Below, one piece after another: positions 51,716 through 59,561 of a stretch of 64,000 bases of DNA; positions within the stretch are counted from its first letter, which is position 1; each line of letters opens with the position of its first letter. This DNA comes from Corynebacterium sp. UBA2622. GTDB lineage: Bacteria; Actinomycetota; Actinomycetes; Mycobacteriales; Mycobacteriaceae. The stretch covers positions 86,470 to 150,469 of the forward strand of contig NZ_DDJO01000023.1 of the NCBI RefSeq assembly GCF_002339505.1, in the 5' to 3' direction. The position numbers were made by a program, and so were the translations under genes. The notes below the pieces were generated by a model. That model worked only from the letters and a program-made list of their open reading frames with translations. It was not told the origin of the DNA and searched no databases.

Positions 51716-52243
51716 GTGTCCGATTCCTTTTCCGAGCTCCGCCGCCACGGCGGGTCAAACCGCCCGTGGGTCATCGGGGGCCTGGCTGTCCTCGTCGTCG
51801 CCGCGCTCGCGGCCCTGGGCGCGGCGGGCTGGGCGCTGACCCGCCCGGCCGAGGAACGCAACCCCATTCCCCGGGTGGTCACGGTCACGGCGCAGCCGCC
51901 GGCCCCCTCCGCAGCGTCCCCGTGGCCCGCCGGCACCCCCTCCCCCGGCACCTACTCCGGCTGGCTTTTCTCCTCCTCCCGCTCGGGCGAGTCAGGGTGG
52001 AATGCCGTGCTCACGGTCTCCGGCGACTCGGCGATGATCGCCTACCTCAACGGTGGCTGCACGGCGCTGCTCACCCGCGCCGACGGCGGGCAGTGGCAGC
52101 CCCGCGCCCTGAACAAGCCCTGTGGCGCCACCGACGCCGCCTGGACGCTCTCGCAGAGGGAGCCGGGTGTCGTCGAGGCCCACCAGGACCGCGACGGAAA
52201 CGACGAGGTCAAAGGTTCGCTCTCGCTGGGCAACCCGGAATGA
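51716..52243 (+). CDS. hypothetical membrane-anchored secreted protein
   Basis: A 175-residue protein with a short cytoplasmic N-terminus, one membrane helix (WVIGGLAVLVVAALAALGAAGWAL, about 18-41), a Pro/Ala/Ser linker, and an extracytoplasmic domain (about 75-175) with GWNAVLTVSGDSAMIAYLNGGCTALL and NKPCGATDAAW, whose two cysteines could form a disulfide. No known family is recognised. GTG 51716 gives the helix a normal topology. Confidence 0.7.
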   Translation: MSDSFSELRRHGGSNRPWVIGGLAVLVVAALAALGAAGWALTRPAEERNPIPRVVTVTAQPPAPSAASPWPAGTPSPGTYSGWLFSSSRSGESGWNAVLTVSGDSAMIAYLNGGCTALLTRADGGQWQPRALNKPCGATDAAWTLSQREPGVVEAHQDRDGNDEVKGSLSLGNPE

Positions 52244-52253
52244 CGGGACCGCG

Positions 52254-52293
52254 TTGACCAAATCTTGCACTGGGTGTAATCTCGCACCCTGTG
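52254..52293 (+). promoter_or_regulatory. promoter and operator of the tetR-MFS pair (leaderless)
   Basis: TTGACC (52254-52259), 17 bases, TAATCT (52277-52282) form a good promoter. CACTGGGTG (52268-52276) and CACCCTGTG (52285-52293) form an inverted repeat with 8-base spacer and one mismatch, straddling the -10. Transcription would begin near GTG 52291, which lies in the right arm. Autorepression by the TetR protein is the simplest reading. Confidence 0.7.
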
Positions 52294-52917
52294 AAAGAAC
52301 AATGCAGCGGGCTCCGGGAACGGAAGCGACGCGACACCCGGCGGCGCATCGTCGACGAGGCGATGAAGCTGGTTGAAGCCAAGGGCTTCACCAACGTCAC
52401 CGTCGAGGACATCTGCGAGGCGGCCGACATCTCCCGGCGCACCTTCTTCAACTACATGGATTCAAAGGACCAGGCCGTCCTCGGCGCACACCCCTTTGAG
52501 ATCACGGAAGACGCGCTCGAGGTCATCGCCACAACGCAGTCCGACAACGTCCTCGACCTGATGTTCTCCCAGATCCTGGCCGTCCCGGACGCGCACAACC
52601 GCGAGCGTCTCATGCGACGCCGCGCCATTCTTTCGCAGAACCCAGCCCTCGCAGGGGCCGTCTACGTGCGCAAGAGCGAGACCCTGACGGAGCTGGGGCA
52701 GGCCGTCGAAAAGCACTTCCATTCCTTTCCCGGCGACCGCAAGCTTAACGACGCCCCCCTCGCCATCGAGGTGAACGTCCTCGTCGACCTCTTCTACGCG
52801 GCGGTCAACATGTATCTGAGCAACCCGGAATTTCCCCCCACCGAGGCGCAGGGCGTCCAGCCGTTGAAGAATGCGGCACAATTTCACACTGATCTAGCTA
52901 AGGAGCTCTCATGGTAG
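52291..52917 (+). CDS. TetR-family regulator of the downstream MFS gene
   Basis: A 208-residue repressor with HTH at about 14-60 (RDTRRRIVDEAMKLVEAKGFTNVTVEDICEAADISRRTFFNYMDSKDQ) and a C-terminal ligand domain. GTG 52291 fits a leaderless mRNA. Its last 7 bases overlap the MFS start, so the two genes are translated together. The operator covers its own promoter, so both genes should be induced when the ligand, probably the exported compound, binds. Confidence 0.9.
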   Translation: MKEQCSGLRERKRRDTRRRIVDEAMKLVEAKGFTNVTVEDICEAADISRRTFFNYMDSKDQAVLGAHPFEITEDALEVIATTQSDNVLDLMFSQILAVPDAHNRERLMRRRAILSQNPALAGAVYVRKSETLTELGQAVEKHFHSFPGDRKLNDAPLAIEVNVLVDLFYAAVNMYLSNPEFPPTEAQGVQPLKNAAQFHTDLAKELSW

Positions 52918-54626
52918 AGACAAAAACTTCTGAGAGGCCGCACGTCGGCCTCATATTTGCCGCGCTGATGACCACGATGCTCATGAGCTCCCTCGGGCAG
53001 ATGATCTTCTCCACCGCGCTGCCGACCATCGTCGGCGAGCTCGGCGGTGTCGACCACATGAGCTGGGTCATCTCCTCGTTCCTCGTCACCATGACCATCG
53101 CCCTGCCTGTCTTCGGCAAGCTTGGCGACGGCCTCGGCCGCAAGTGGCTCTACATCGGCGGCATCGCCTTCTTCCTCATCGGTTCGACGATGGGCGGCTT
53201 CGCCAACACCATGACCGTCCTCATCATCGGCCGCGCCATCCAGGGCTTCGGCGCCGGTGCCATGATGGTCAACTCCCAGGCCATCATCGCCGAGGTCATC
53301 CCCGCCCGCGAGCGCGGCAAGTACATGGGCGCGATGGGCGCCGTCTTCGGCATCTCCTCCGTGCTCGGCCCCGTGCTGGGCGGCTGGTTCACCGACGGCC
53401 CCGGCTGGCGCTGGGGCCTGTGGATGAACATCCCGCTGGCGCTGATCGCCATGGGCATCTCGGCCGTCGTGCTCAAGCTGCGCACGGGTTCCGCCTCCGG
53501 TCTGAAGTACGACTGGCTGGGCACCCTGTTCATGGTCGTGGGCACCACCACCCTGATCCTCACCACCACGTGGGGTGGCACCCAGTACGACTGGTCCTCC
53601 CCGACCATCATCGGGTTGATCGTCACCTCCGTCGTGGCGTGGATCCTCTTCGTTCTGGTGGAGCTGCGCGCCACCAACCCGCTCATCCCGATGACGCTGT
53701 TCCGCAACCGCAACATGCTGCTCACCACCGTCGCCGGTCTCGTTCTCGGCATCGCCATGATGGGCACCCTGGGCTACCTGCCCACCTACCTGCAGATGGT
53801 GCACGAGCTCACGCCGACCCAGGCCGGTCTCATGATGCTGCCCATGGTGATCGGCATGCTCGGCACCGGCGTCGGCGTCGGTTTCATCATCTCCAAGAGC
53901 GGCCGCTACAAGATCTTCCCGATCATCGGCATGGCCATCACGGCGGTCGGCCTGTGGCTCTTCTCCACCCTCGAGGTCACCACCTCCCTGACCACCCTGG
54001 GCCTGTACATGTTCATCTTCGGCTTCGGCCTCGGGCTGGTCATGCAGGTGCTCGTGCTCATCGTCCAGAACTCCTTCCCGCTGTCCATGGTGGGCACCGC
54101 CACCGCGGCGAACAACTTCTTCCGCCAGATCGGCGGGGCCGTGGGCGCGTCGCTCATCGGTTCGCTGTTCATCCACAACATGACGCAGAACCTGCACGAC
54201 CGCCTGCCCGGCGCCCTGGCCTCCATGGGCCCGGCCGGTGCTCCCTACGCGGAGGCGTTCACCTCTGGCGCCAGTCGCCAGTCCCTCACCCCGGCCGCCG
54301 TGGGCAAGCTGCCCGAGGCGCTGCGCGACGTGGTCCTCTCCAGCTACAACGACGGCCTGACCCCGATCTTCCTGCTGGTCCTCCCGCTGGCCATCCTGGC
54401 GCTGCTGCTGCTCCTGCCGGTCCAGGAGGATCCGCTGAACGACACGGTCGAGGACTCCGGCGAGCGCTCCGGCCACCCCGCGTCCGACGACGCCGCGGGC
54501 ACCGCCACGGGCATCCCGGTGGGCGACATCGCCCCGGAGCCCGTCGGTGCGGACGTCCCCGATACCGAGGCGTCGGTTCCGACCGCTACCGGCGGCTCCG
54601 GCAGCACCGTAGCCACCCCGCGCTAA
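52911..54626 (+). CDS. MFS exporter, DHA2 (EmrB/QacA) family
   Basis: A 571-residue exporter with about 14 membrane helices, motif A KLGDGLGRK after helix 2, and motif C ISSVLGPVLGGWF in helix 5. The C-terminal 85 residues are a Pro/Thr/Asp-rich cytoplasmic tail, longer than usual. ATG 52911 overlaps the TetR stop by 7 bases. Likely multidrug or natural-product efflux under the control of its cotranscribed repressor. Followed by a strong terminator. Confidence 0.92.
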   Translation: MVETKTSERPHVGLIFAALMTTMLMSSLGQMIFSTALPTIVGELGGVDHMSWVISSFLVTMTIALPVFGKLGDGLGRKWLYIGGIAFFLIGSTMGGFANTMTVLIIGRAIQGFGAGAMMVNSQAIIAEVIPARERGKYMGAMGAVFGISSVLGPVLGGWFTDGPGWRWGLWMNIPLALIAMGISAVVLKLRTGSASGLKYDWLGTLFMVVGTTTLILTTTWGGTQYDWSSPTIIGLIVTSVVAWILFVLVELRATNPLIPMTLFRNRNMLLTTVAGLVLGIAMMGTLGYLPTYLQMVHELTPTQAGLMMLPMVIGMLGTGVGVGFIISKSGRYKIFPIIGMAITAVGLWLFSTLEVTTSLTTLGLYMFIFGFGLGLVMQVLVLIVQNSFPLSMVGTATAANNFFRQIGGAVGASLIGSLFIHNMTQNLHDRLPGALASMGPAGAPYAEAFTSGASRQSLTPAAVGKLPEALRDVVLSSYNDGLTPIFLLVLPLAILALLLLLPVQEDPLNDTVEDSGERSGHPASDDAAGTATGIPVGDIAPEPVGADVPDTEASVPTATGGSGSTVATPR

Positions 54627-54665
54627 GGCGCAGCGCGCACTGGCACCCGACCCACGGAAAACCTG

Positions 54666-54695
54666 AGGGCCGGCGGGAACCCCCGCCGGCCCTTT
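54666..54695 (+). terminator. intrinsic terminator after the MFS gene
   Basis: AGGGCCGGCGGG and CCCGCCGGCCCT form a perfect 12-bp stem with a four-base loop, followed by a short TTT. It starts 39 bases after the stop. Confidence 0.8.
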
Positions 54696-54704
54696 GCCAT
54701 GCCC

Positions 54705-55247
54705 CTAGCCGCGACCACCCCCGTCCTCAGGCTTGGGCAGCAGCAGCTCGTAGATGTCGGTGTCCCGCCAGGCGCCCTCCAGCTCCCCGTAGGTCATCTT
54801 CGCCATGTGATGGAAGGTGCCCACCTTTGTGAAGCCCCTGGAAAGGTGTAGGCGCGCGGACCCCGTGTTCTCGGGGAAGATCCAGGAGTGGATGGACCAT
54901 TTGCCCAGCTCGATGCACGTTTCAATGAGCTGGTCCAGGAGGGCCCCCGAGATCCCCCTCCCCCGCGCGTCGGGGTGGGTGTAGATCGAATCCTCCACCA
55001 CGCCGTGGAAGACGGAGCGCGAGGAGGCCTTCGCGGCCGAAACCCAGCCGAGAATATTCCCCTCGTCTTCGGCGTCCGCCGCGACGAAGACCGTTTCCAG
55101 GAGTTTGCCCTCGGAGAACTCCTCCCATGTCGGAGCGGAGGTCTCCCACGTCGCGTGGCCCGAATCCAGTCCGATCTCGTAGATGTCGCGGACCTGCGGG
55201 TAGTCCTCGGGGCGGATGGGGCGGAGCGTGTAACCGTTGTCAGGCAT
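54705..55247 (-). CDS. GNAT acetyltransferase (phosphinothricin acetyltransferase-like)
   Basis: A 180-residue N-acetyltransferase of the PAT/Bar-like group: TLRPIRPEDYPQVRDIYEIGLDSGHATWETSAPTWEEF at the N-terminus, motif A VEDSIYTHPDARGRGISGALLDQLIETCIELG, and ENTGSARLHLSRGFTKVGTFHHMA at the C-terminus. This group acetylates phosphinothricin, methionine sulfoximine or other amines. Start ATG 55247 (MPDNGYTL) is preferred to the in-frame ATG 55256. Natural substrate unknown. Confidence 0.88.
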   Translation of the reverse strand: MPDNGYTLRPIRPEDYPQVRDIYEIGLDSGHATWETSAPTWEEFSEGKLLETVFVAADAEDEGNILGWVSAAKASSRSVFHGVVEDSIYTHPDARGRGISGALLDQLIETCIELGKWSIHSWIFPENTGSARLHLSRGFTKVGTFHHMAKMTYGELEGAWRDTDIYELLLPKPEDGGGRG

Positions 55248-55320
55248 GGGGCCCATTTTTCACACCAGCACACGCCCGTGCAACAGGGCCGAACCCGCAC
55301 CGCACCGCGCCGCGCACGGG

Positions 55321-55361
55321 AAAAGCCCCTCCCGCACCCTATACGGGTGCCGGGAAGGGCT
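55321..55361 (-). terminator. terminator of the LGFP lipoprotein gene
   Basis: On the minus strand AGCCCTTCCCGGCACCC pairs with GGGTGCGGGAGGGGCT (one bulge, one wobble) around GTATA, and TTTT follows. About 52 bases after the stop. Confidence 0.75.
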
Positions 55362-55413
55362 CGTCTTGCGGCGCACGCCCCGCAACGGGGGCGCGGCGAC
55401 CGGTCCCCGGGTC

Positions 55414-55992
55414 TTACTTCGGGGTGACGGTGGCGCCGAAGACGCCGTCCGGGCCGTGGGTCCAGTCGATGGAGCCGTGCTCGAACTGCTGGGTCCAGCC
55501 GTTGCCGTCGGCGCGCTTCTCCTCGGGGGCGGTCGGGAAACCGAGGGAGGAGTCGGCGCGGACGTTGGTCAGCCAGTTGTTGGAGATCTCACCCCAGGTC
55601 GGAGCGCCGCCGGTGTTCTGGTTCCAGGTGACGTAGTGCTCCGCGTCGTAGGAGACGATCCAGCCGTTCGGGGTCTCCTCCACGGAGGCGGGCTCACCCC
55701 AGTCCTTGCCGTACTTGTCCATTGCGTCCTTGACGCCCTGGGGAACCAGGGTGGTCGCGCCGTCGGCGGTCTTGACCTCCACGGTCTTGTTGGTGCGGTC
55801 TGCGGTGCCGGAGGCGGCGGAACCGGTCGCGGAGGACTCGGTGGCGGTCTGGGTCTCGGTCGCGGTCTCCTTCACCGTGGAGGTGGACTCCGAAGTCGAG
55901 TCGGACTTGGAGTCGTCGGAGGAGCAGGCGGCCAGACCGGTGGCCAGAACGAGGGCCGCGGCGGACGCGACGATCTTCGTGTTCTTCATCAT
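55414..55992 (-). CDS. LGFP-repeat lipoprotein
   Basis: A 192-residue surface lipoprotein. The signal has Lys at 3 and 6 and lipobox LAAC with Cys23. A Ser/Thr/Glu linker (about 24-70) leads to two repeats of the LGFP type: a degenerate one around KDAMDKYGKDWGEPASVEETPNGWIVSYDAEHYVTWN, and a clear one, SSLGFPTAPEEKRADGNGWTQQFEHGSIDW. LGFP repeats occur in corynebacterial cell-wall proteins including mycolyltransferases, so a role at the mycolate envelope is likely. Start: ATG 55992, with AAAGGT upstream. Confidence 0.9.
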   Translation of the reverse strand: MMKNTKIVASAAALVLATGLAACSSDDSKSDSTSESTSTVKETATETQTATESSATGSAASGTADRTNKTVEVKTADGATTLVPQGVKDAMDKYGKDWGEPASVEETPNGWIVSYDAEHYVTWNQNTGGAPTWGEISNNWLTNVRADSSLGFPTAPEEKRADGNGWTQQFEHGSIDWTHGPDGVFGATVTPK

Positions 55993-56044
55993 TGTGGAAC
56001 CTTTCTATTTGAGGATCTCTTAACAAGGTTAACCGATACGCCTG

Positions 56045-56764
56045 TTAACGCGAGCGACGCCTACCCGCACCCCGGGAACCGGTTTTCCCAGAATTCCCAC
56101 GTTTCCCGCCCGGGCGGCGGGGTTTCCCCGCCTGTCCCGTCCTTCCCGGGGCCCCCGATTTACGCGCGGCTTTCGCCGTGGACCCGACGCGGGTCTTCCC
56201 CTCCCCGGCGGACCCGCGGGAAGAGTTGGAGGTGCGCCCCTTGGCTACGCCCACAAAATCCTGGATCGCGTCCGAATCCGCCTCCCTGCGCCACACCAGC
56301 GCCACGCTCGTCCGAGGTGCGTCCCCACCGACCAGGGCGAGCGTGACCACCTGCTTCTTCGACAGCACCTTCAGCAGCGGAGCGGGCGCGAAGGCCACAC
56401 CGACGTTGGCGGCCACGACCTGTAGTGCGGCCCGAAGCTCGTCGATGGAGGCTCCCGGCGTGAAGCGGAAGTTCACGATCTCCCCCGCGACATCCCCCGC
56501 ACGGACGTCCTCCCCCACCTCCGCGTAGACGGAGTCCTTGGGCACCGCTACGCCGGGGGTTTCGTCGTAAAGTGACACGACGTGGTGCGCCGGCCCGACC
56601 CGCTCGTCGGGAAGCCTCGCGAGCGCGAGGTCGCACTCCCCCGCGGCGAGGTCCGCCAGCGGGTCGTCGCTGCCCCGGGCCTGCAGCCCGTGCGCGGTCG
56701 CCGCCTCGTAGCGCCGCAGCCACTTGCCGGGTTCGGAGCCTGTGACGAAGGAAAGCCTGAGCAT
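56045..56764 (-). CDS. stand-alone LysR-type substrate-binding domain with basic tail
   Basis: A 239-residue protein matching the effector-binding half of LysR-type regulators (about 1-175: LRLSFVTGSEPGKWLRRYEAATAHGL, LAAGECDLALARLP, ASIDELRAALQVVAANVGVAFAPAPLLKVL) but with no helix-turn-helix. Residues about 180-239 are a low-complexity basic tail (Lys/Arg/Gly/Ser), which could supply nucleic acid or membrane contact. A TAGCAT hexamer ends 6 bases before ATG 56764. It is divergent from the DUF5997 gene over 23 bases; this pair is recurrent in actinobacteria as far as I recall, implying a joint role. Confidence 0.8.
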   Translation of the reverse strand: MLRLSFVTGSEPGKWLRRYEAATAHGLQARGSDDPLADLAAGECDLALARLPDERVGPAHHVVSLYDETPGVAVPKDSVYAEVGEDVRAGDVAGEIVNFRFTPGASIDELRAALQVVAANVGVAFAPAPLLKVLSKKQVVTLALVGGDAPRTSVALVWRREADSDAIQDFVGVAKGRTSNSSRGSAGEGKTRVGSTAKAARKSGAPGRTGQAGKPRRPGGKRGNSGKTGSRGAGRRRSR

Positions 56765-56770
56765 GCGTTA

Positions 56771-56780
56771 ATGCTACCGT
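56771..56780. promoter_or_regulatory. overlapping back-to-back -10 hexamers
   Basis: Rightward TACCGT (56775-56780) and leftward TAGCAT (56771-56776 on the minus strand) share the central TA. Each ends 6-7 bases before its start codon (ATG 56788 and ATG 56764). Both genes would have leaderless mRNAs and their polymerases could not bind at the same time. Confidence 0.5.
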
Positions 56781-56787
56781 CGTGACC

Positions 56788-57174
56788 ATGACGAACCAGC
56801 AGCCCTCAGGCACCGCGATGAAGCCCGCCACCGCCGCGAAGAAGCTCGGGATCCACCTCCCGGCCACCCCGCAGAACTTCCAGGAGGGCGCCGTAACCCA
56901 CGGCGAGCTGCGCGATCTTCAGGCCAACCCCCCGGAGTGGCTCCAGGAGCTGCGTCTCAACGGCCCCCACCCGCGGCCGGAGGTGGCCCGCAAACTCGGC
57001 ATCAGCATCACCGCGCTGAAGAAGAACGGGATGGACGAGCCGCTGACCACCGAGCAAATCAAGAACCTCCTCGCCGACCAGCCCGAGTGGCTGCGCGAGG
57101 CCCGCACCGCGCTCGCGGAGGAGCGCGACGCCGGGGACAGCGGGGAGGGCAGTGGAAAAGACGGGGAAAGCTAG
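56788..57174 (+). CDS. DUF5997 family protein
   Basis: A 128-residue protein: MKPATAAKKLGIHLPATPQNFQEGAVTHGELRDLQANPPEWLQELRLNGPHPRPEVARKLGISITALKKNGM, with a duplicated element (LQANPPEWLQELR and LLADQPEWLREAR). The segment ARKLGISITALKKNGM resembles a helix-turn-helix, so DNA binding is possible but unproven. ATG 56788 is preferred to GTG 56782 because the TACCGT hexamer lies 7 bases before it. It overlaps the convergent glyA by 4 bases. Confidence 0.82.
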   Translation: MTNQQPSGTAMKPATAAKKLGIHLPATPQNFQEGAVTHGELRDLQANPPEWLQELRLNGPHPRPEVARKLGISITALKKNGMDEPLTTEQIKNLLADQPEWLREARTALAEERDAGDSGEGSGKDGES

Positions 57175-58469
57175 AGCAGCTTCCAGTCCTCCAGGTCCGG
57201 GTAGAGGGGGTACTTCTCCGCCAGCTTGTCGACGCGCCCGTGCAGCGCCTCCACATCCGCGGCCTCACCCTGGATGAGCACCTCGGCGATGATGTCGGAG
57301 ACCTCGCGGAAGTCCTCGGCGGTGAACCCGCGCGTGGCCAGGGCCGGGGTGCCGATGCGCAGGCCGGAGGTGACCTTCGGGGGGCGCGGGTCAAAGGGCA
57401 CCGCGTTGCGGTTGACGGTGATGCCCGCGCGGTGCAGGAGGTCCTCCGCCTGCTGGCCGTCCATGTCGGAGTTGCGCAGGTCCACGAGGACGAGGTGGAC
57501 GTCGGTGCCGCCGGAGACCACGTCGATCCCGGCGGCCTTGGCGTCATCCTGCGTGAGGCGCTCGGCGAGGATGCGCGCGCCCTCGAGCGTGCGCTCCTGG
57601 CGGTCTTTGAACTCGGGGGTGCCGGCGATCTTGAACGCCGTCGCCTTCGCCGCGATGACGTGCATGAGCGGCCCGCCCTGCTGGCCGGGGAAGACCGCCG
57701 AGTTGATCTTCTTGTGCAGCTCGAGGTCGTTGGTGAGGATGAACCCGGAGCGCGGCCCGCCGATGGTCTTGTGCACGGTAGAGGACACGACGTGGGCGTG
57801 CGGGATCGGCGAGGGGTGCAGGCCGGCGGCGACGAGCCCGGCGAAGTGCGCCATGTCCACCCACAGGTAGGCCCCGACCTCGTCGGCGATGGAGCGGAAC
57901 TCCGCGAAGTCCTCCTGGCGCGGGTAGGCAGACCAGCCCGCGATGATGACCTTCGGCTTGACCTCCCGGGCCTGCTCGCGGAGCTTGACCATGTCGATGG
58001 TGCAGGTGTTCTTCTCCACCTGGTACGCGGCGACGTTGTAGAGCTTGCCGGAGAAGTTGATCTTCATGCCGTGGGTGAGGTGGCCACCGTGGGCAAGGTC
58101 AAGCCCGAGGAGGGTGTCCCCCGGCTCCGCCAGTGCCATGAGGACCGCGGCATTGGCCTGGGCACCGGAGTGCGGCTGGACGTTGGCGTACTGCGCTCCG
58201 AAGACCTCCTTGGCGCGGTCGCGGGCGAGGTCCTCCACCACGTCGGCGAACTCGCAGCCGCCGTAGTAGCGGCGGCCCGGGTAGCCCTCGGCGTACTTGT
58301 TGGTGAACACGGAGCCCTGCGCCTGCAGGACGGAGCGCGGAACGAAGTTCTCCGACGCGATCATCTCCAGCGTGTTGCGCTGGCGGCTGAGCTCGTTGAC
58401 GATGGCCTCGTGAACTTCGGGGTCGAACGAAGCGAGATCCTGGTAGCGGAGGTCCTCAGACACGTACAC
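57171..58469 (-). CDS. glyA: serine hydroxymethyltransferase
   Basis: A 432-residue PLP enzyme interconverting serine and glycine with tetrahydrofolate. Motifs: MIASENFVPRSVLQAQGSV, the glycine-rich PLP phosphate site, and VVSSTVHKTIGGPRSGFI with the Schiff-base Lys. Starts at GTG 58469 or GTG 58463 after AAAGGA. Core one-carbon metabolism. Confidence 0.97.
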   Translation of the reverse strand: MYVSEDLRYQDLASFDPEVHEAIVNELSRQRNTLEMIASENFVPRSVLQAQGSVFTNKYAEGYPGRRYYGGCEFADVVEDLARDRAKEVFGAQYANVQPHSGAQANAAVLMALAEPGDTLLGLDLAHGGHLTHGMKINFSGKLYNVAAYQVEKNTCTIDMVKLREQAREVKPKVIIAGWSAYPRQEDFAEFRSIADEVGAYLWVDMAHFAGLVAAGLHPSPIPHAHVVSSTVHKTIGGPRSGFILTNDLELHKKINSAVFPGQQGGPLMHVIAAKATAFKIAGTPEFKDRQERTLEGARILAERLTQDDAKAAGIDVVSGGTDVHLVLVDLRNSDMDGQQAEDLLHRAGITVNRNAVPFDPRPPKVTSGLRIGTPALATRGFTAEDFREVSDIIAEVLIQGEAADVEALHGRVDKLAEKYPLYPDLEDWKLL

Positions 58470-58615
58470 CGGGTCCTTTCATTGAATTACAGGTGGGCCT
58501 GGCCCGCAGCGGAGCCATTCACTGCAGTATATTCTCCCGCGCGCACGGGCGGGCGGGCGTTGTGCCGCGGGCCCGGACCGGCCCAATCCGCCCCGGCAGC
58601 CGCGCAGGTGAGACA

Positions 58616-59548
58616 ATGTCCCCTATGTCCCGCGCTGTCGATACCAGCCCCTACCTCGAATTCAGCCGCGATGCCTGGCGTGAGCGCCGCGCCGCCTGGC
58701 CCCAGGTGCTCACGGAGGAGGAGGTGGCCCAGCTCAGCGGCATCGGGGAGAGTCTGGACCTCAACGAGGTTGCCGAGATCTACCTGCCGATCTCACGCTT
58801 GATCCACCTGCGGATCCTCGCGCGCCAGCAGCTCACCGCGGCGACGGAAACCTTCATCGGCAGCACCCTGCACGTGCCCTACATCATCGGGGTGGCCGGC
58901 TCGGTGGCCGTCGGCAAGTCCACCACCGCCCGCGTGCTGCAGGTGCTCCTCCAGCGCTGGGAGTCCCACCCGCGGGTGGACCTGGTCACCACCGACGGCT
59001 TCCTCCACCCCAACGCGGTGCTCGCCGAGCGCAAGCTGATGGACCGCAAGGGTTTTCCCGAGTCCTACGATCGGCGCAACCTCATGCGCTTCGTCACCGA
59101 GGTCAAGTCGGGCTACCCGGAGGTCAAGGCCCCCGTCTACTCGCACAACGCTTACGACATCATCCCCGGCGAGTACCAGTACGTGCGCCGCCCCGACATC
59201 CTCATCCTCGAGGGCCTCAACGTCCTGCAGACTGGGCCGACGCTCATGGTCTCCGACCTGTTCGACTTCTCCATCTACGTCGATGCCGCCACCGCCCACA
59301 TAGAGCGCTGGTACATCGACCGCTTTCTCAAGCTGCGCACCACCGCCTTCCGCCAGCCGGGGGCCCACTTCGCCCGCTTCGCCGACCTCAGCGAGGAGCG
59401 CGCCACCCGCGAGGCCCGCGAGATCTGGCAGTCGATCAACCTGCCCAACCTCGTGGAGAACATCCTCCCCACCCGGGTGCGCGCCTCGCTCGTGCTGCGC
59501 AAGGGCCCCGACCACGCCGTCCAGCGCGTGCGCATGCGCAAGCTCTAG
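58616..59548 (+). CDS. coaA: type I pantothenate kinase
   Basis: A 310-residue kinase, first step of coenzyme A synthesis. Walker A is GVAGSVAVGKST; the pantothenate-site segment DLVTTDGFLHPNAVL and HNAYDIIPGEYQYVRRPDILILEGLNVL follow. The start is ATG 58616 or ATG 58625. Divergent from glyA (146-base gap). It converges with uppS. Confidence 0.96.
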   Translation: MSPMSRAVDTSPYLEFSRDAWRERRAAWPQVLTEEEVAQLSGIGESLDLNEVAEIYLPISRLIHLRILARQQLTAATETFIGSTLHVPYIIGVAGSVAVGKSTTARVLQVLLQRWESHPRVDLVTTDGFLHPNAVLAERKLMDRKGFPESYDRRNLMRFVTEVKSGYPEVKAPVYSHNAYDIIPGEYQYVRRPDILILEGLNVLQTGPTLMVSDLFDFSIYVDAATAHIERWYIDRFLKLRTTAFRQPGAHFARFADLSEERATREAREIWQSINLPNLVENILPTRVRASLVLRKGPDHAVQRVRMRKL

Positions 59549-59561
59549 CTTTTCGACGCCC

